A stretch of 64,000 bases of DNA, taken from contig NC_088303.1 of assembly GCF_032854445.1 (NCBI RefSeq), positions 7,883,501 through 7,947,500 on the forward strand, written 5' to 3'. Under the pieces are notes generated by a model that saw only the letters and a program-made list of their open reading frames with translations, was not told the DNA's origin and ran no database searches. Source of the DNA: Liolophura sinensis (Eukaryota > Mollusca > Polyplacophora > Chitonida > Chitonidae). The position numbers and the translations under genes were made by a program. This document shows, one piece after another, positions 1 through 10,146 of the stretch (positions within the stretch are counted from its first letter, which is position 1; each line of letters opens with the position of its first letter).

Positions 1-486
1 AATTTTAGATGTCATCATCTTGAACACATCTACATCATCAAGCTGATGACATCTGTCATCATGTTGATCATCTACACCATTGTTGTTCACATCTACCTTC
101 ATCATGTTCCTCACATCTGTCATCAAGTTCATCATACTTACATCATCAAATTGATGACATCTATGCCATCACACTGATGACATCTACGCCATCATACATT
201 GATGACATCTATGCCATTATATATTAATGACATCTACGCCATCATATATTGATAACATCCACCCCATAATGTTGATTATGTGTACGTCATCATGTTGATC
301 ACATCTACACCATCATCTTGATCACATCTACACTATCATCTTGATCACATTTACACCATCATCTTGATCACATCTATGTGTGTTCAGTTCTACATCGTTT
401 TATGTGTTGACAGCACCTAGATCTATGTGTGCCAATGCCATATACATGCATGTCATCATGCTGATCACGTTCATGTCATCATAGCA
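1..486. repeat. ATC-rich tandem repeat in PRMT7 intron 3
   Basis: Imperfect tandem repeat built on CATCATNTTGATNACATCTA. The unit is 23 bp where regular (positions 302-370) and 24-27 bp elsewhere, with later copies changed to TTGATGACATCTACGCC. It runs from the window edge to within a few bases of the PRMT7 exon 3 donor at 489. Since PRMT7 is on the minus strand, the array is the start of its third intron. Its left end is outside the window. No exon was seen inside it. Confidence 0.85.
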
Positions 487-489
487 TAC

Positions 490-639
490 CTCACAAGCTG
501 TGACCGTGTCTGCCCCTGATGCTGCAGCCATCATGGACAGAAGGCCTGTTCCTGTCCCAATATCCAGCACATGAGCAGCTTGTCCTGACTGATGCATCAG
601 ATGTATGGCTCTCTTTAGACCTAGATAATATTTCTGATT
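490..639 (-). CDS. prmt7: PRMT7 coding exon 3 (SAM-binding motif I)
   Basis: Fifty phase-0 codons, protein residues 45-94. The exon opens at 639 after a TTTTCAG acceptor (minus strand) and ends at 490 before GTATGC. It begins [11 protein letters not shown], matching the PRMT7 segment before motif I. It contains the class I methyltransferase glycine loop VLDIGTGTG (residues 68-76), then [12 protein letters not shown] and the acidic post-I end ACE (E94). PRMT7 is a type III protein arginine methyltransferase that makes monomethyl-arginine from S-adenosylmethionine, with two tandem catalytic modules in the family. Only the start of the first module is in the window; the double-E and THW motifs lie beyond the left edge. 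An alternative acceptor AG at 634-635 would remove two codons but shift the frame. Confidence 0.93.
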
Positions 640-691
640 CTGAAAATGACATTGGACAAAAGTGCAATTAGAAATATAACAATAAACATTT

Positions 692-950
692 ACTATTTTA
701 TTTATTATCTGATTGTTGTTTTACGCCGTTCTCAAGATTATTTTCCTTGCACAACAGAAATCACCATTAAAGGGAAGAAACCAGGAAGAGCATGAGGAAA
801 ACCCAGGAACATCCAATGGTTGCTGGCAGGCCTTACGATGTATAGCTGGAGAGGAAGTCAACATGAGCTGGACATGAACTCACAGTGACTGCATTGGTGA
901 GGCTTCTAGGTCATTATGCTGCACTAGCATGCTAAGCAAGATCAAGGAGA
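692..950 (-). mobile_element. SINE family A, decayed, in PRMT7 intron 2
   Basis: Minus-strand copy running from a T/A-rich tail near 692 through TTTTACGCCGTTCTCAAGA (721-739) to the tRNA-like head at about 945. Substitutions and small deletions are spread throughout, and the box A region is degraded (GCTAAGCAAGATCAAGG). It lies in sense with PRMT7 transcription reversed into the minus strand, that is, the same strand as the gene. Confidence 0.85.
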
Positions 951-1065
951 GTCACAAGAGAGAATAAACAATGCTTTCATAAAGGGGATAAAGTTTAACT
1001 TCTTTTACTTTGTTCATGATTTGTATATTAGAGCTTAATACATAATATATAACAACTTTCTCTTC

Positions 1066-1200
1066 AGAAAGTCTCCCAGTAGCCTGCCGAAAGTCATGGG
1101 TTTCCTCCCACCATAAAGCTGGCCATTTACGTATGAGTGAAATATTCTTGAGTACTGCGTAAAACATCAGTTATGTCAATCAAATAAATAAATAAATAAT
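1066..1200 (+). mobile_element. SINE family A, 5'-truncated, in PRMT7 intron 2
   Basis: The 3' half of the main SINE: body from GTCTCCCAGTAGCCTGC, then GAGTGAAATATTCTTGAG and an (AAAT)n tail ending near 1200. It is opposed to the copy at 692-950, so the short intron carries an inverted SINE pair. Confidence 0.88.
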
Positions 1201-1256
1201 ATGCAATCAATAGTACACAAACCATATACCGGTACACACAATATAGATGTACCTAC

Positions 1257-1293
1257 CCTTTCTGTATCATGTAGCATATCTGCATATGCTGAC
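1257..1293 (-). CDS. prmt7: PRMT7 coding exon 2 (37-bp microexon)
   Basis: Too short for ordinary ORF detection; found by asking what should lie between the conserved EIAR and NQKYY segments. The first base completes the Arg codon split by intron 1. Twelve codons follow, SAYADMLHDTER (residues 33-44), which match the invariant YADMLHD helix at the start of PRMT catalytic modules. The acceptor is TTTTTGTAG (AG at 1295-1294) and the donor GTAGGT starts at 1256. It leaves phase 0, matching exon 3. The sequence match, both splice sites and both phases agree, so the exon is secure despite its size. Confidence 0.93.
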
Positions 1294-1899
1294 CTACAAA
1301 AATACAAAAGGAAACACCACATATAGGTAAAACAAATAACCATAAACCCAGCTATGAAACCATACAGTTCAGTATCCTGTCTGTCAGATGCCTAGTGTGA
1401 ATTCCAAATGATGGATATCACAACGTTAACATGATAGGCCTATACAATTACTTCTAGATCAATTAATCTAGATCAATTATAATTACCAAGTATGTAATGG
1501 TTGATTGGATGAGTGAGGAGCAAGATCCATGATCATCTGTTTATTATCATGGTTGAACTAGATGGACCTGGTGTGTACGTGTTGACTGAACACCTGTTCT
1601 CACACGAAACAAAGAAGTAGCGTACGTATTCAATCACAGTTTTGGTAGCCCTGGATCACTATATTCGCTTTTTTATGTTTGTGCTATCCAGTGCTAAGTT
1701 CCAGTTAAGACTGAATAACTTACAACAATGGAACATGTACATGTACTTGATAGGCGTGAAATGTAATTTGTGAAACACTGAACAGTAACTTGATTGATCA
1801 ACAGGCTTTGTATACATGAAATAAAGGACGAACAGTTGGCCTGTTGAACATTACAGTTTCAGTTTCGACCTCTTCTCACTTTCTTTTATTTCACCATAC
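1294..1899 (-). other. prmt7: PRMT7 intron 1
   Basis: A 606-bp GT-AG intron between exons 1 and 2. It contains no recognisable coding segment or mobile element. Intron 2 (640-1256) by contrast holds two opposed SINE copies. Confidence 0.8.
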
Positions 1900-1994
1900 C
1901 GTGCGATTTCCTGGTGATAATCATAGTGTTCGTCTTGTAACACCCACTCCATCTTTCCGGTTACCGGGCTCAAATTCGGAACAAACGTCCCCAT
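1900..1994 (-). CDS. prmt7: PRMT7 coding exon 1 (start of protein arginine methyltransferase 7)
   Basis: Start codon at 1994-1992, 31 codons plus two bases, donor GTATGG from 1899. It encodes MGTFVPNLSPVTGKMEW followed by VLQDEHYDYHQEIA and a split Arg. The last part is close to the PRMT7 N-terminal signature EDEHYDYHQEIAR. The chosen Met puts 13 residues before KMEW, the same spacing as in vertebrate PRMT7 as I recall it. An in-frame reading continues 26 codons upstream to 2072 but those residues do not resemble the family. Exons 1-3 join without a frameshift to give residues 1-94. The remaining exons are off the left edge of the window. Confidence 0.93.
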
Positions 1995-2238
1995 GGACCT
2001 TATAGAATGTCGACCATGAAAACAGGAAGATTTTAACTGATGTCCACACCGAAAGGCGCGTCTAATTGTCATCTAGTACATCATCTAACGAATGTTTCGA
2101 CGGAAAACAACAACATATTGACATTGTTTCCTATCGCACGTTTTCACATGGGCGCAGCCATATTGGGAAGGGGGATAATGCTATTTCACTTTAAATACAA
2201 GCAATTCAAAAGTTTTCTCCCTTTGGTCCATCACGCAT
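1995..2238 (-). promoter_or_regulatory. Probable PRMT7 5' UTR / promoter region
   Basis: Sequence directly upstream of the PRMT7 start codon. On the minus strand, positions 2164-2154 read AATATGGCTGC, close to the YY1 consensus AANATGGCNGC often seen near start sites of housekeeping genes. No TATA box is evident. The function is inferred from position and this single motif. Confidence 0.4.
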
Positions 2239-2250
2239 ACTAACACTTGA

Positions 2251-2442
2251 TTTATTCATTTGGTTGGTGTTTTACGCCGTGTTCAAGAATATTTCACTTA
2301 TACGACGGCGACCTGCATTATGGTGGGAGGAACCCGATCGCAGCCCGGGGGAAGCCCACGGCCATCCTCAGGTTGCTAGCAGATCTTCCCACGTACTGCC
2401 GGAGAGCAAGCGTGCTAAAAAATTGAGCCACGGAGGTCCACT
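2251..2442 (-). mobile_element. SINE family A with internal deletion and target duplication
   Basis: Minus-strand copy with both ends present but the segment between the body and box A deleted: GCCGGAGAGCAAGC joins directly to GTGCTAAAAAATTGAGCC. Flanked by a 12-bp target site duplication, ACTAACACTTGA (2239-2250) and ACTAAGACTTGA (2443-2454), one mismatch. It ends at GAGCCACGGAGG, the reverse complement of the tRNA-like head. Confidence 0.93.
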
Positions 2443-2809
2443 ACTAAGACTTGAAGACCAGACAGTGATTTTCAGCAACAGTGTAATTCGCTTTATTTTA
2501 TTTAAACATTCTAGATGGCTTCTCATATAGTACACAGTAACGCTTTTATCTTGCCCATGCCCAAAGATGTGTGGAAAATAACACCAGCAAATATGGTTAT
2601 ATATGGGGAAGGAATTTGCCTGAGATGACTGGAAACAATCAGTGTCTACCATACAGTTGGGAGGCACACATTTACCGAATGTTTAAAGCAACGGTTACAA
2701 AGGCAAACAGCAAGTTCATATTTGGACAAGTGCCAAAATTTGTAAGGTTATTTTGACTGAATGTGGAAAACTATATGTATACATGCACATGTATAAGTCA
2801 CACAGGTCT

Positions 2810-3385
2810 ATTGTTAGTTATTATCCATATATTGCTAGCTATAAGCCATATATTGTTCGTTATAGGCCATCTATTGTTATTATAAGCCATACACTGTTAG
2901 TTATTAGCCATATATTGTTCGTTATAGGCCATCTATTGTTATTATAAGCCATATACTGTTAGTTATTAGCCATATATTGTTCGTTATAGGCCATCTATTG
3001 TTATTATAAGCCATATACTGTTAGTTATTAGCCATATATTGTTAGTTTTAAGCCATACATTGTTAGTGATTAGCCATATATTGTTCGTTTGCGGTCGCTG
3101 TGAGTTCAAGTCCAGCTCATGCTGGCTTCCTCTCCGGCCGTACATGGGAAGGTCTCGCAGAAACCTACGGATGGTCGTGGGTTTTCCACGGGCTCTGCCC
3201 GGTTTCATCCCAGTCGTCTAAGTGAAATATTCTTGAGTACGGCGTAAAACAACAATCAAATAAACAAATAAATTGATAAATAGATAAATAAATATATTGT
3301 TAGTTATAAGCCATATACTGTTAGCTATAAACTATATATTGTTAGTTATAAGTCATGTATATTCTTATTATTGGCCATATATTGT
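2810..3385. repeat. 21-bp minisatellite interrupted by a SINE
   Basis: Tandem copies of about 21 bp with core AGCCATATATTGTTAGTTAT, alternating TTAT/TTCG and ATAGGCCATCT variants so that a 63-bp higher-order pattern appears at 2855-3045. A SINE splits the array at 3086-3291 and the repeat resumes to about 3385. Confidence 0.9.
3086..3291 (+). mobile_element. SINE family A, 5'-truncated, inside the 21-bp array
   Basis: Begins at TGCGGTCGCTGTGAGTTCAAG (just upstream of box B) and ends in a mixed (AAAT/GATA)n tail. Flanked by ATATATTGTT at 3076-3085 and 3292-3301, a likely target duplication, although the array itself repeats this word. A few bases in the middle of the body are deleted (CATCCCAGTCGTCTAAG). 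Confidence 0.9.
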
Positions 3386-3803
3386 TAAATGCTTACCATT
3401 TGATGCTAACCATCTGACAATACCTGTCAGATTACACAATCTGACTTATTCATTACGTTAGGCCTCTTAACTCACTGGCAAAGGCGTTTTATTGGTAGAG
3501 ATCACGTGATATTGTGCATTTATCCCTGTTTATATAGGTTAACAGGTGCGTCTTTTATTTTCTTGGGCACCAAGGACGTCGGAATACAGGTACCTGTTCT
3601 GTGGGATATATTCGATGAAGGATCATTTCAAATAATTCTGTGTGTATGTGTTTTTTTTTTTTGTTTTGTTTTTTTTTTCTTTCTTTCTTTCTTTTTTAAA
3701 CTTTATTGTCTCTGTAACGTACGGGTTCCAATGCTAAGGTAGTAGATTCCCCAAGGTCAAATTCTATATTAAGTCCATTTTTTACGCTTTACCATTTGTT
3801 TAA

Positions 3804-4939
3804 AGGATTGGTGTCCAGATCCACCCAGTAGGCTCATTTATAAAGATTATAACCTGTTTAAACATTATATTACCCGGACGGCTTCTGAAAAAGTACTAAT
3901 GAGTTTAAATCCACCGAAAACAATAGATTTATTGACCTAGCCAATCTCCAGGTACGGCTGTGAGGCTCAGCGGGTGACGTCACCAATGGCCAATCCAAGT
4001 CTGTAGCTTGCCTAAATAACCTGAGAATTCGTATCAAATCGATGTCATTTTCAAGATGGATTCAAGGTAAACAAAAGTAAATATACAGCTGTATATATAT
4101 ATAATACACATTGGAAACCGTAGTGGACGACCTTTTTTTTTCGATTTATGACACTAACATCTCTGACCAGACTTCAGTTTCCGAGTTTTCAGACCTTTTG
4201 ATCTCTGTATAGGCATTTCGAACCGCACTGGCAATACTTACAGATAATTAAGCTGTATAGCTTAATCCTGTGTTACACTGTACATTCCGTGTGTCAGTGT
4301 TAAGATTTAATGTTTATTGAGTTTTCTTTCCCTCTGTCCACTTCACAATAAACATCATTCTTTTCCCCAAGAGGTTCTAAATTCTATTCTAAGCTATATT
4401 CGATGACAACGACCAATACATGTTATTTTCGGCATAGGCTATAACGAAAGGGACATATAAACAACAATAAATAGGGACAATAAATACATGTACGATGTAA
4501 AACGACGAGAGCAGATACTGCCCTTTTGGGTGGGTACACAATCTTTCGTCTTGTGCAGTAAATCCACGCCTTTCTGAGGGCGAAAACGTCTGGAAACTAA
4601 CTCCAGGGTTCTTCGAGGACCTGTTTTTACTACCGTGTGGAAAACAGCACACCTAACTTGCAGAAATACGATGTTCTTGTTGTCACTCATGTAGCTTTTT
4701 TAACACTGAACTAAATGGCGAAGCTCTGACATCTCATAAAGGTTGGACTTGTAGGACGTCATCCGGCGGAGACTACCGAGTGTTGGCGAAAAAAATACAT
4801 GAAACCAGCCTCATTATGAAATGATTTCAAGAGCCATATTACTCAATGTACCTATTTTCAATATTTTTTTAGACTTAATTTAACAATATAAACAGGGGTA
4901 GGTTAGTATGAATAAAAAATAAACCTGGACACTAATCCT
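3804..4939. mobile_element. 1,136-bp TIR element flanked by TTAA
   Basis: The left end AGGATTGGTGTCCAG and the reverse complement of the right end AGGATTAGTGTCCAG match at 14 of 15 bases. Each end is bordered by TTAA (3800-3803 and 4940-4943), the target duplication of piggyBac, Kolobok and a few other cut-and-paste superfamilies. No intact transposase is present. On the minus strand (4650-4390) one frame reads CCFPHGSKNRSSKNPGVSF, which resembles a decayed THAP zinc-binding domain (a Cys would be expected where Gly stands). THAP domains occur in Kolobok and P-type transposases, so a degenerate or internally deleted Kolobok-like element is my best guess. The ends are well supported; the superfamily is not. 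Confidence 0.8.
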
Positions 4940-5094
4940 TTAAATCCATTCCAAACTTCTGTTGCGGAAGACAAGAAGTTCAAAATCGGTTTTTCTTCAG
5001 CGGTATTTATTATTGTTTGCTAACCAAAATTTGTTATATATTTTTGGAACTCCAGCTGATACAACTGCTGTTTTGTTAAGGGTTTGGCATCTAA

Positions 5095-5178
5095 ATGGCG
5101 AGGTGCTACACCCATAAAGCTAAATGCCTTATGTAGTGAAATATTCTTAATTCAGCATCAGTCAACAATAAATAAATG
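5095..5178 (+). mobile_element. SINE 3'-end remnant
   Basis: A short, diverged 3' end: ACACCCATAAAGCTAAATGCC, GTGAAATATTCTTAATTCAGC and an AATAAATAAAT tail. Too worn to assign to family A or B. Confidence 0.6.
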
Positions 5179-6419
5179 AAAGATTTTAAAATGTTATCAA
5201 ACAAAAGCAATTACATGTACATGTATATGCTTAGCTTTCATGTTGTTGTTGTTTTTTTCTCTTAATAAGGTGGGCATTCTTCCAACAGCTATGCCTCCCG
5301 CATTTTCTCTAGCCAATTAGGAAGCGCACTACCTCACGTAGTGCTGACAACAGTTGCGGCTTGATTGTGCAGGTTACAGCATAGGGAGTACAGCAAATAA
5401 AACATAAATAAAATGACCAATATCTGCAAAAATCCTGCAGAAATAGTCAAAATAATGGTGTAGTTGGATTGTGGAGATTTTTTGGAAAGTTTACATATTA
5501 AGTTCATACATATCCGAAAATAAATGATCAAGTTATGATTGAGTTTAATTATATGCTACATCCGAACACCGTCTGTTTTTTTATTACAGAAGTGTAGGTA
5601 GCCCTGTACGACGTATACCGTTTCCTAATATGTTCGCTACGGTGGTAGGCCTATAGCCAGTCGGTATCTAGGGGGTTTCTACCGTAAAATAGCAATTTTC
5701 ACTGTCAGGAGTGTGGAAAGCTGCATTAAATGGATTTTGTCAGTAAATCCTGCGATTTGTACCCAGTCGTGTACATGTAAATATGTCGGGTTAGGTTGAA
5801 GGCCTGATAAACGTGTAAGTACATCCATATAATTACTTCATCTACACATAGGTAATTATGCCCCTTTTCTTCGTTTGGGTGTGGCTAACTAGTCAGTAGG
5901 CGAAGTTAACTCCGCCGTTGATCGGTCAATGCGTGTATCCTCTCATCCAATCAAATAAAGAAATACAATATAGAAAGAGGCAGCACCTGTCGAGATGTAA
6001 CTTACATGTGACATGTATGACAGCTGTCAATCTTGGCATCGTGCTGTTATCGACACGCCCCCAAAGCACCAATATAGCAGCATTCCCTTCGTTTTGTCTG
6101 TGTGTAAACCGAAAGCATTACATGGCTTGCAACAGTCTCTATATTGGTAATGTGTATGAACTGTACCAGGTATAGGCCTACATGTAAGGTGTTATCATAT
6201 GGCATATGATAATGATTTCACATGCAATGGAGTGGACCGCAGTGAAATGGAGTAAAACGGTCCAGTTTATAACGAAACACGTGCACGCATGTTCTAAACC
6301 AATATGATTTATTCATGCGTTATTCTCGCACGTGCACGCACAAGGACAACTTACATGCACCTGTAAAATGCTCATTCTATGTAAATACGTGTATAAATGT
6401 CAAATGACTTCAGAGGCTT
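5179..6419. other. No gene recognised
   Basis: Intergenic or intronic DNA between PRMT7 and the dispanin gene. The 85-codon frame at 5918-6175 resembles no family I know and lacks splice or start context, so I treat it as chance. The undiscovered first exon of the dispanin gene could lie here or further left. Confidence 0.6.
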
Positions 6420-6424
6420 TTCAT

Positions 6425-6815
6425 ATTTCGATTGAGATGAACGGACTGTGGTCTAGTGGCTGAAGGTTCTCGCCTTTCCTTAATTGTACTGGGCAGGGAG
6501 TTTTTTTCGGTCTCCCTTTTAGTGGGGGGTCTTGGTGATTGGTGAGGCTCGTGTGGTCGTTTGCGTGGGATCTTGGTGATTGGTGAGGCTCGTGTGGTCG
6601 TTTGCGTGGGATCTTGGTGATTGGTGACGCTCATGTGGTCGTTCGCGTGGGATCTTGGTGATTGGTGACACTCATGTGGTCGTTTGCGCAGTCTAACGTT
6701 CGCTAAAAACTATTGGTGTTACAACAATATGGTGTGCATTATTATACGTCACATGTGGAAAAGCTCGCCAGTAACTTGTCATATGTCAGTGGTTTTTCAC
6801 TGGCATTCATTCAGT
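6425..6815 (+). mobile_element. SINE family B copy with internal 41-bp tandem expansion
   Basis: The head has a tRNA box A-like stretch TGGTCTAGTGGCTGAAGG (6449-6466). The body contains GCTCGTGTGGTCGTTTGCG, shared with 19275-19460 and 20313-20609. Within the body a unit beginning TCTTGGTGATTGGTGA is repeated with an exact 41-bp period at 6530, 6571, 6612 and 6653. The 3' part (6700-6815) matches the downstream body of the other copies. Confidence 0.7.
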
Positions 6816-7175
6816 TAAATAAATATTTTGTAGACCTTGTATGTCATTAATAATGTTGAACGGCTGTAGTATGAGACATAATAGCCTGTGCAACATATTA
6901 TTTGTATATCACAACGCCCTCGTATTTATATTACTGTACTTGGCATTTCTAGCAGAACGAAGAGTTTTTGTTATAATATTTATTATAAGTGAGCGCGGGC
7001 GTTGTGCGGCATCTGTGAAAACATTGCCAATGTAACGGGCCTTTCCTCTCTATGTTTGTGTAAGTAGTATCTACGCCGAGCACGTAGTGCATGAGAGTAT
7101 GTATATGTATACAGTATGCAGCCTTCTCTGTGCCTTATATTTCTCCGTCGCATGTGCTGTTTACATGTGTATAAT

Positions 7176-7321
7176 TATACTTTCAGTATGTCATAGCGAC
7201 CGACAACCAGGTTAATATTTAGGAATGGTGATCTGACGTAAAGGTGTATATACTTTCGGCATGTCATTGCGACCGACAATCAGGTTAATATTTAGGAATG
7301 GTGATCTGACGTAAAGGTGTA
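7176..7321. repeat. 73-bp tandem duplication
   Basis: Two adjacent copies, 7176-7248 and 7249-7321, both containing GGTTAATATTTAGGAATGGT and differing at only a few positions, so the duplication is recent. No gene function is visible. Confidence 0.92.
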
Positions 7322-7961
7322 TGTACGAAGATGAAAGGAAAATTGAAATTTCACGATTACGTCCAGGTAAGATGTTAACTTTACTATATATCATCAGGTC
7401 ATATTTTTGCTACTATGGGTATCTGTTTGCTATGGAGCATAGAAACTATATTATTAATACCTTTTATTGGTGGAAGGTGAGGATTTTCAGAAAAAAGTAG
7501 CGTATGTAGGCCTAATATTTACAGCCTTGTATAATGTTATGCATATATATTAAAATGCCTGTATGTGTCTCACATTGTTAAATACGGAAGAAAGGGCCCC
7601 AATTCAATGACTGACATCAAGGCGTGTATGTGAAAAGAAACCCCTTGGTTTGAAAGTTATGTATGAAATTGCACAGTTATGTTTGAATTCACAAAGAGCA
7701 TGGTTAACCGCGATCTCTGATATAGCGTCAGTGGTGAAGATGACATCCATATTCACAATGGCGGGGAATAAAGGATCGAATCCATTTCGTACAAGCCAAA
7801 TTAAGTTTGTGATATTCATCATTGACTCAAACAGGCATTGTATATACAGTATACCTAATTTACCTATACTATTAGAATTCATTACCTTGCGAATCATGTT
7901 TAATTTACTACAAAATAGAAATTCATGAACGTCACTAATAGGTCACGTATTTTCCCGACAG

Positions 7962-8036
7962 TTGGAGTGCCAAATTGAGAGTGTGACGTCATCCTGGGTT
8001 CCTACACAAGAGGAAACAGGGAAACTGAAAACAGAG
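7962..8036 (+). CDS. Dispanin-like protein, upstream coding exon (probable)
   Basis: Twenty-five phase-0 codons between a TTTTCCCGACAG acceptor (AG at 7960-7961) and a GTGAGT donor at 8037. It encodes a soluble, Glu/Lys-containing segment ending in LKTE, as expected for the cytoplasmic stretch before a CD225 domain. There is no ATG in the exon and an in-frame stop lies just upstream at 7926, so a further 5' exon must supply the start; I could not find it. Support is splice sites plus matching phase with the next exon, not homology. Confidence 0.55.
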
Positions 8037-8414
8037 GTGAGTTACAGGTCAAGGCGATCACTTATGTATGTATATATGGCACAGAAGCACTGCCACATGA
8101 GCCACGTAGGCTACTCGGAGCAACTTGATGGGCTCGCACACACAAATGTTATGGTCAGAACAGGCCACCGTAGAATAAAATATTTTAAATCGTTATGTGT
8201 GGAAAAAGAAATCTTAGAATACAAAAAGGAAACAAAACTGTTTTATTGGAAAGATAAAATATATTCTTTTAAGATAATTTTTGCTTCGAATTTTCGATAA
8301 ATATATACCATTATAATAATATACAGTTATCTGATGACAGGATATATAGACTGCATGGAATGTGTTCATTTATTTATACTCAATGTAACCAAAATTTATT
8401 TTCTGCAATATCAG

Positions 8415-8540
8415 AGCCATGCCGATTCAGAGTTCGCCTTCGTTCGGGAACGTCCAGACACCCACATGCTATTTTCCGTGATGACGTCACTGTTCTGCTG
8501 TCTTCCCGTGGGACTACTGGCTCTAAATCTCTCTCGCCAG
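8415..8540 (+). CDS. CD225/dispanin membrane protein, first-helix exon
   Basis: Forty-two phase-0 codons between acceptor TTCTGCAATATCAG and donor GTATAA. Encodes PDTHMLFSVMTSLFCCLPVG then LLALNLSRQ. This is the first hydrophobic segment of the CD225 domain with its FCC-x-P-x-G motif; the paired cysteines are palmitoylation sites in studied relatives. CD225/dispanin proteins (PRRT1, TMEM and IFITM groups) are small single- or double-pass membrane proteins acting in membrane organisation, vesicle fusion or receptor trafficking. It joins in frame to the exon at 9207. The subfamily cannot be set by eye. Confidence 0.87.
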
Positions 8541-9206
8541 GTATAAGATATATTAAACACTACGTGGAATTGTGGAACCTTATGTGCTGACGTTCAATTG
8601 TAATTCAACCCTAGACTTAAATACCTTTGTCTGTGCGTGTAACTTGCCACCGTAACAGTTCGAATGATGTGCACACATGTATGTACATGTATTTGCATGA
8701 ATATGTAACGCACGGTGCATGATAAATGTTCATCAACTCAGTTTCAATACGTATGTGTATGCTTGGGATCTTTAAGTCCATGCTGCCAAAGTGCTTTGGT
8801 ATGACTCGACACGGGTTTGATCCCATTTCTACCGACTTCGAGGCGAGCATGATGAATGAATTCATTCCTAAATTTCAAATTTTTGCTCTGGTGTTCGAAG
8901 AAAGACAACTATATGTATCTAACACCTCAAATCTATATTTTCCATAATTAACACAATAAATCAGCCAGTCACTCAATCGATAAATGATGCTTTCAATTAT
9001 TCTGTGAATTAACCAATCTATTAATAAATCAGTCAATCAATAGCCAGTCAGTAAATCAATTAAGTTGTAAATCAGCTAACGATTAATTACAATATGTGAC
9101 AATGAATCCACCATACAAACAGTACATATATAATTTAGACAATGGATAGAATGCCAATCAATCGATGCAAGTCATCCCTCTTTTCCTTTTTCATTTGTTT
9201 TACCAG

Positions 9207-9356
9207 GTCAAGCGCCTGTATGAAGAGGGGGACGTAAAGGGAGCTCACCGCAGTTCTCTCACCTCTCTCCGTCTGAACCACTCGGCCTGCATTATCGGCC
9301 TTATATTCTGGACTGTAGGACTTTACAGTATTTTCATGTTCATAGCTTCGGAATAA
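9207..9356 (+). CDS. CD225/dispanin membrane protein, last exon
   Basis: Forty-nine codons and TAA after a polypyrimidine tract and TTTTACCAG acceptor. Starts VKRLYEEGDVKGAHRSSLTS, matching the conserved loop pattern GD-x-x-GA of CD225 domains. It then runs LRLNHSACIIGLIFW into a roughly 20-residue membrane helix and ends FMFIASE. The three exons give 116 residues of visible protein. The stop a few residues after the helix leaves almost no luminal tail, as in many dispanins. Confidence 0.9.
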   Translation, partial: VKRLYEEGDVKGAHRSSLTSLRLNHSACIIGLIFWTVGLYSIFMFIASE

Positions 9357-9533
9357 CTCTGGACAAGAGAGTTGGACAGTATAGTGCTTCTCGTGTATTT
9401 ATACCTTATGAAAACCAATCCAAGACTATAATCAAGTATGATTAATTCGCAGTGATTTGTTCGAAGATTTAAAGCCTATGTGATGCTGTGTATGTAGACA
9501 ATCATTCATTCTATCCATTTACAGCAGCGCAAT

Positions 9534-9760
9534 GACCCAGGAGCCTCTCACCAATGCGGTCGCTGTGAGTTCAAGTCTAGCTCATGCTGGCTTCCTCTCC
9601 GGCCGTAAGTGGGAAGGTCTGCCAGCAACCTGCGGATGGTCGTGGGTTTCCCCCGGGCTCTGCCCGGTTTCCACCCACCATAATGTTGGCCACCGTCGTA
9701 TAAGTGAAATATTCTTGAGTACGGCGTAAAACACCAATCAAATAAAAATAAATAAATAAA
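9534..9760 (+). mobile_element. SINE family A downstream of the dispanin stop codon
   Basis: Head-truncated copy starting GCAGCGCAATGACCCAGGAG with box B GAGTTCAAGTC and an (AAAT)n tail. Flanked by a perfect 12-bp target duplication TATCCATTTACA at 9522-9533 and 9761-9772. It lies 177 bp after the dispanin stop, probably within the 3' UTR, and its tail provides AATAAA hexamers. Confidence 0.95.
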
Positions 9761-10146
9761 TATCCATTTACATGCAGCTTCTATGCGGATATAATACGAT
9801 TTCTGTACACATTACATGAATTATATAACATATGCTCCCCGGTATCTGTTATTTGTGTAGATATTAATGTTAGTAAAAAACATTTGTTAGTCACATTGAA
9901 TACGGTCTATGTACCTCAGTATATATGTACAGTTTGTATGAATGTATATAGCCGATGCAGTGCTGTATAGGCTACAATATGAATGAACTCCGTTGGATGT
10001 GCCTTATTTATGTATATCCAACTGCATGGGTTTGTTCAGGTTGTCATGCATAATGATACAGTGTGCATTGCCCTATATGCAAATTATCGAAGCCTATATA
10101 TGTATATACAGTTATGTGAATTATGAGGGAATATTTACACTGTGGA

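Noticed and set aside
1995-2072. N-terminal extension of PRMT7 upstream of MGTF
   Set aside because: The extra 26 residues do not resemble PRMT7, while MGTF gives the family's usual spacing.
4056-4065. ATG followed by a GTAAAC donor as a first coding exon of the dispanin gene
   Set aside because: It lies inside the TTAA element and leaves phase 2, whereas the dispanin exon needs phase 0.
7650-7928. 92-codon plus-strand ORF as the first dispanin exon
   Set aside because: It does not end at a phase-0 donor, is mirrored by a 97-codon minus frame, and lacks family features.
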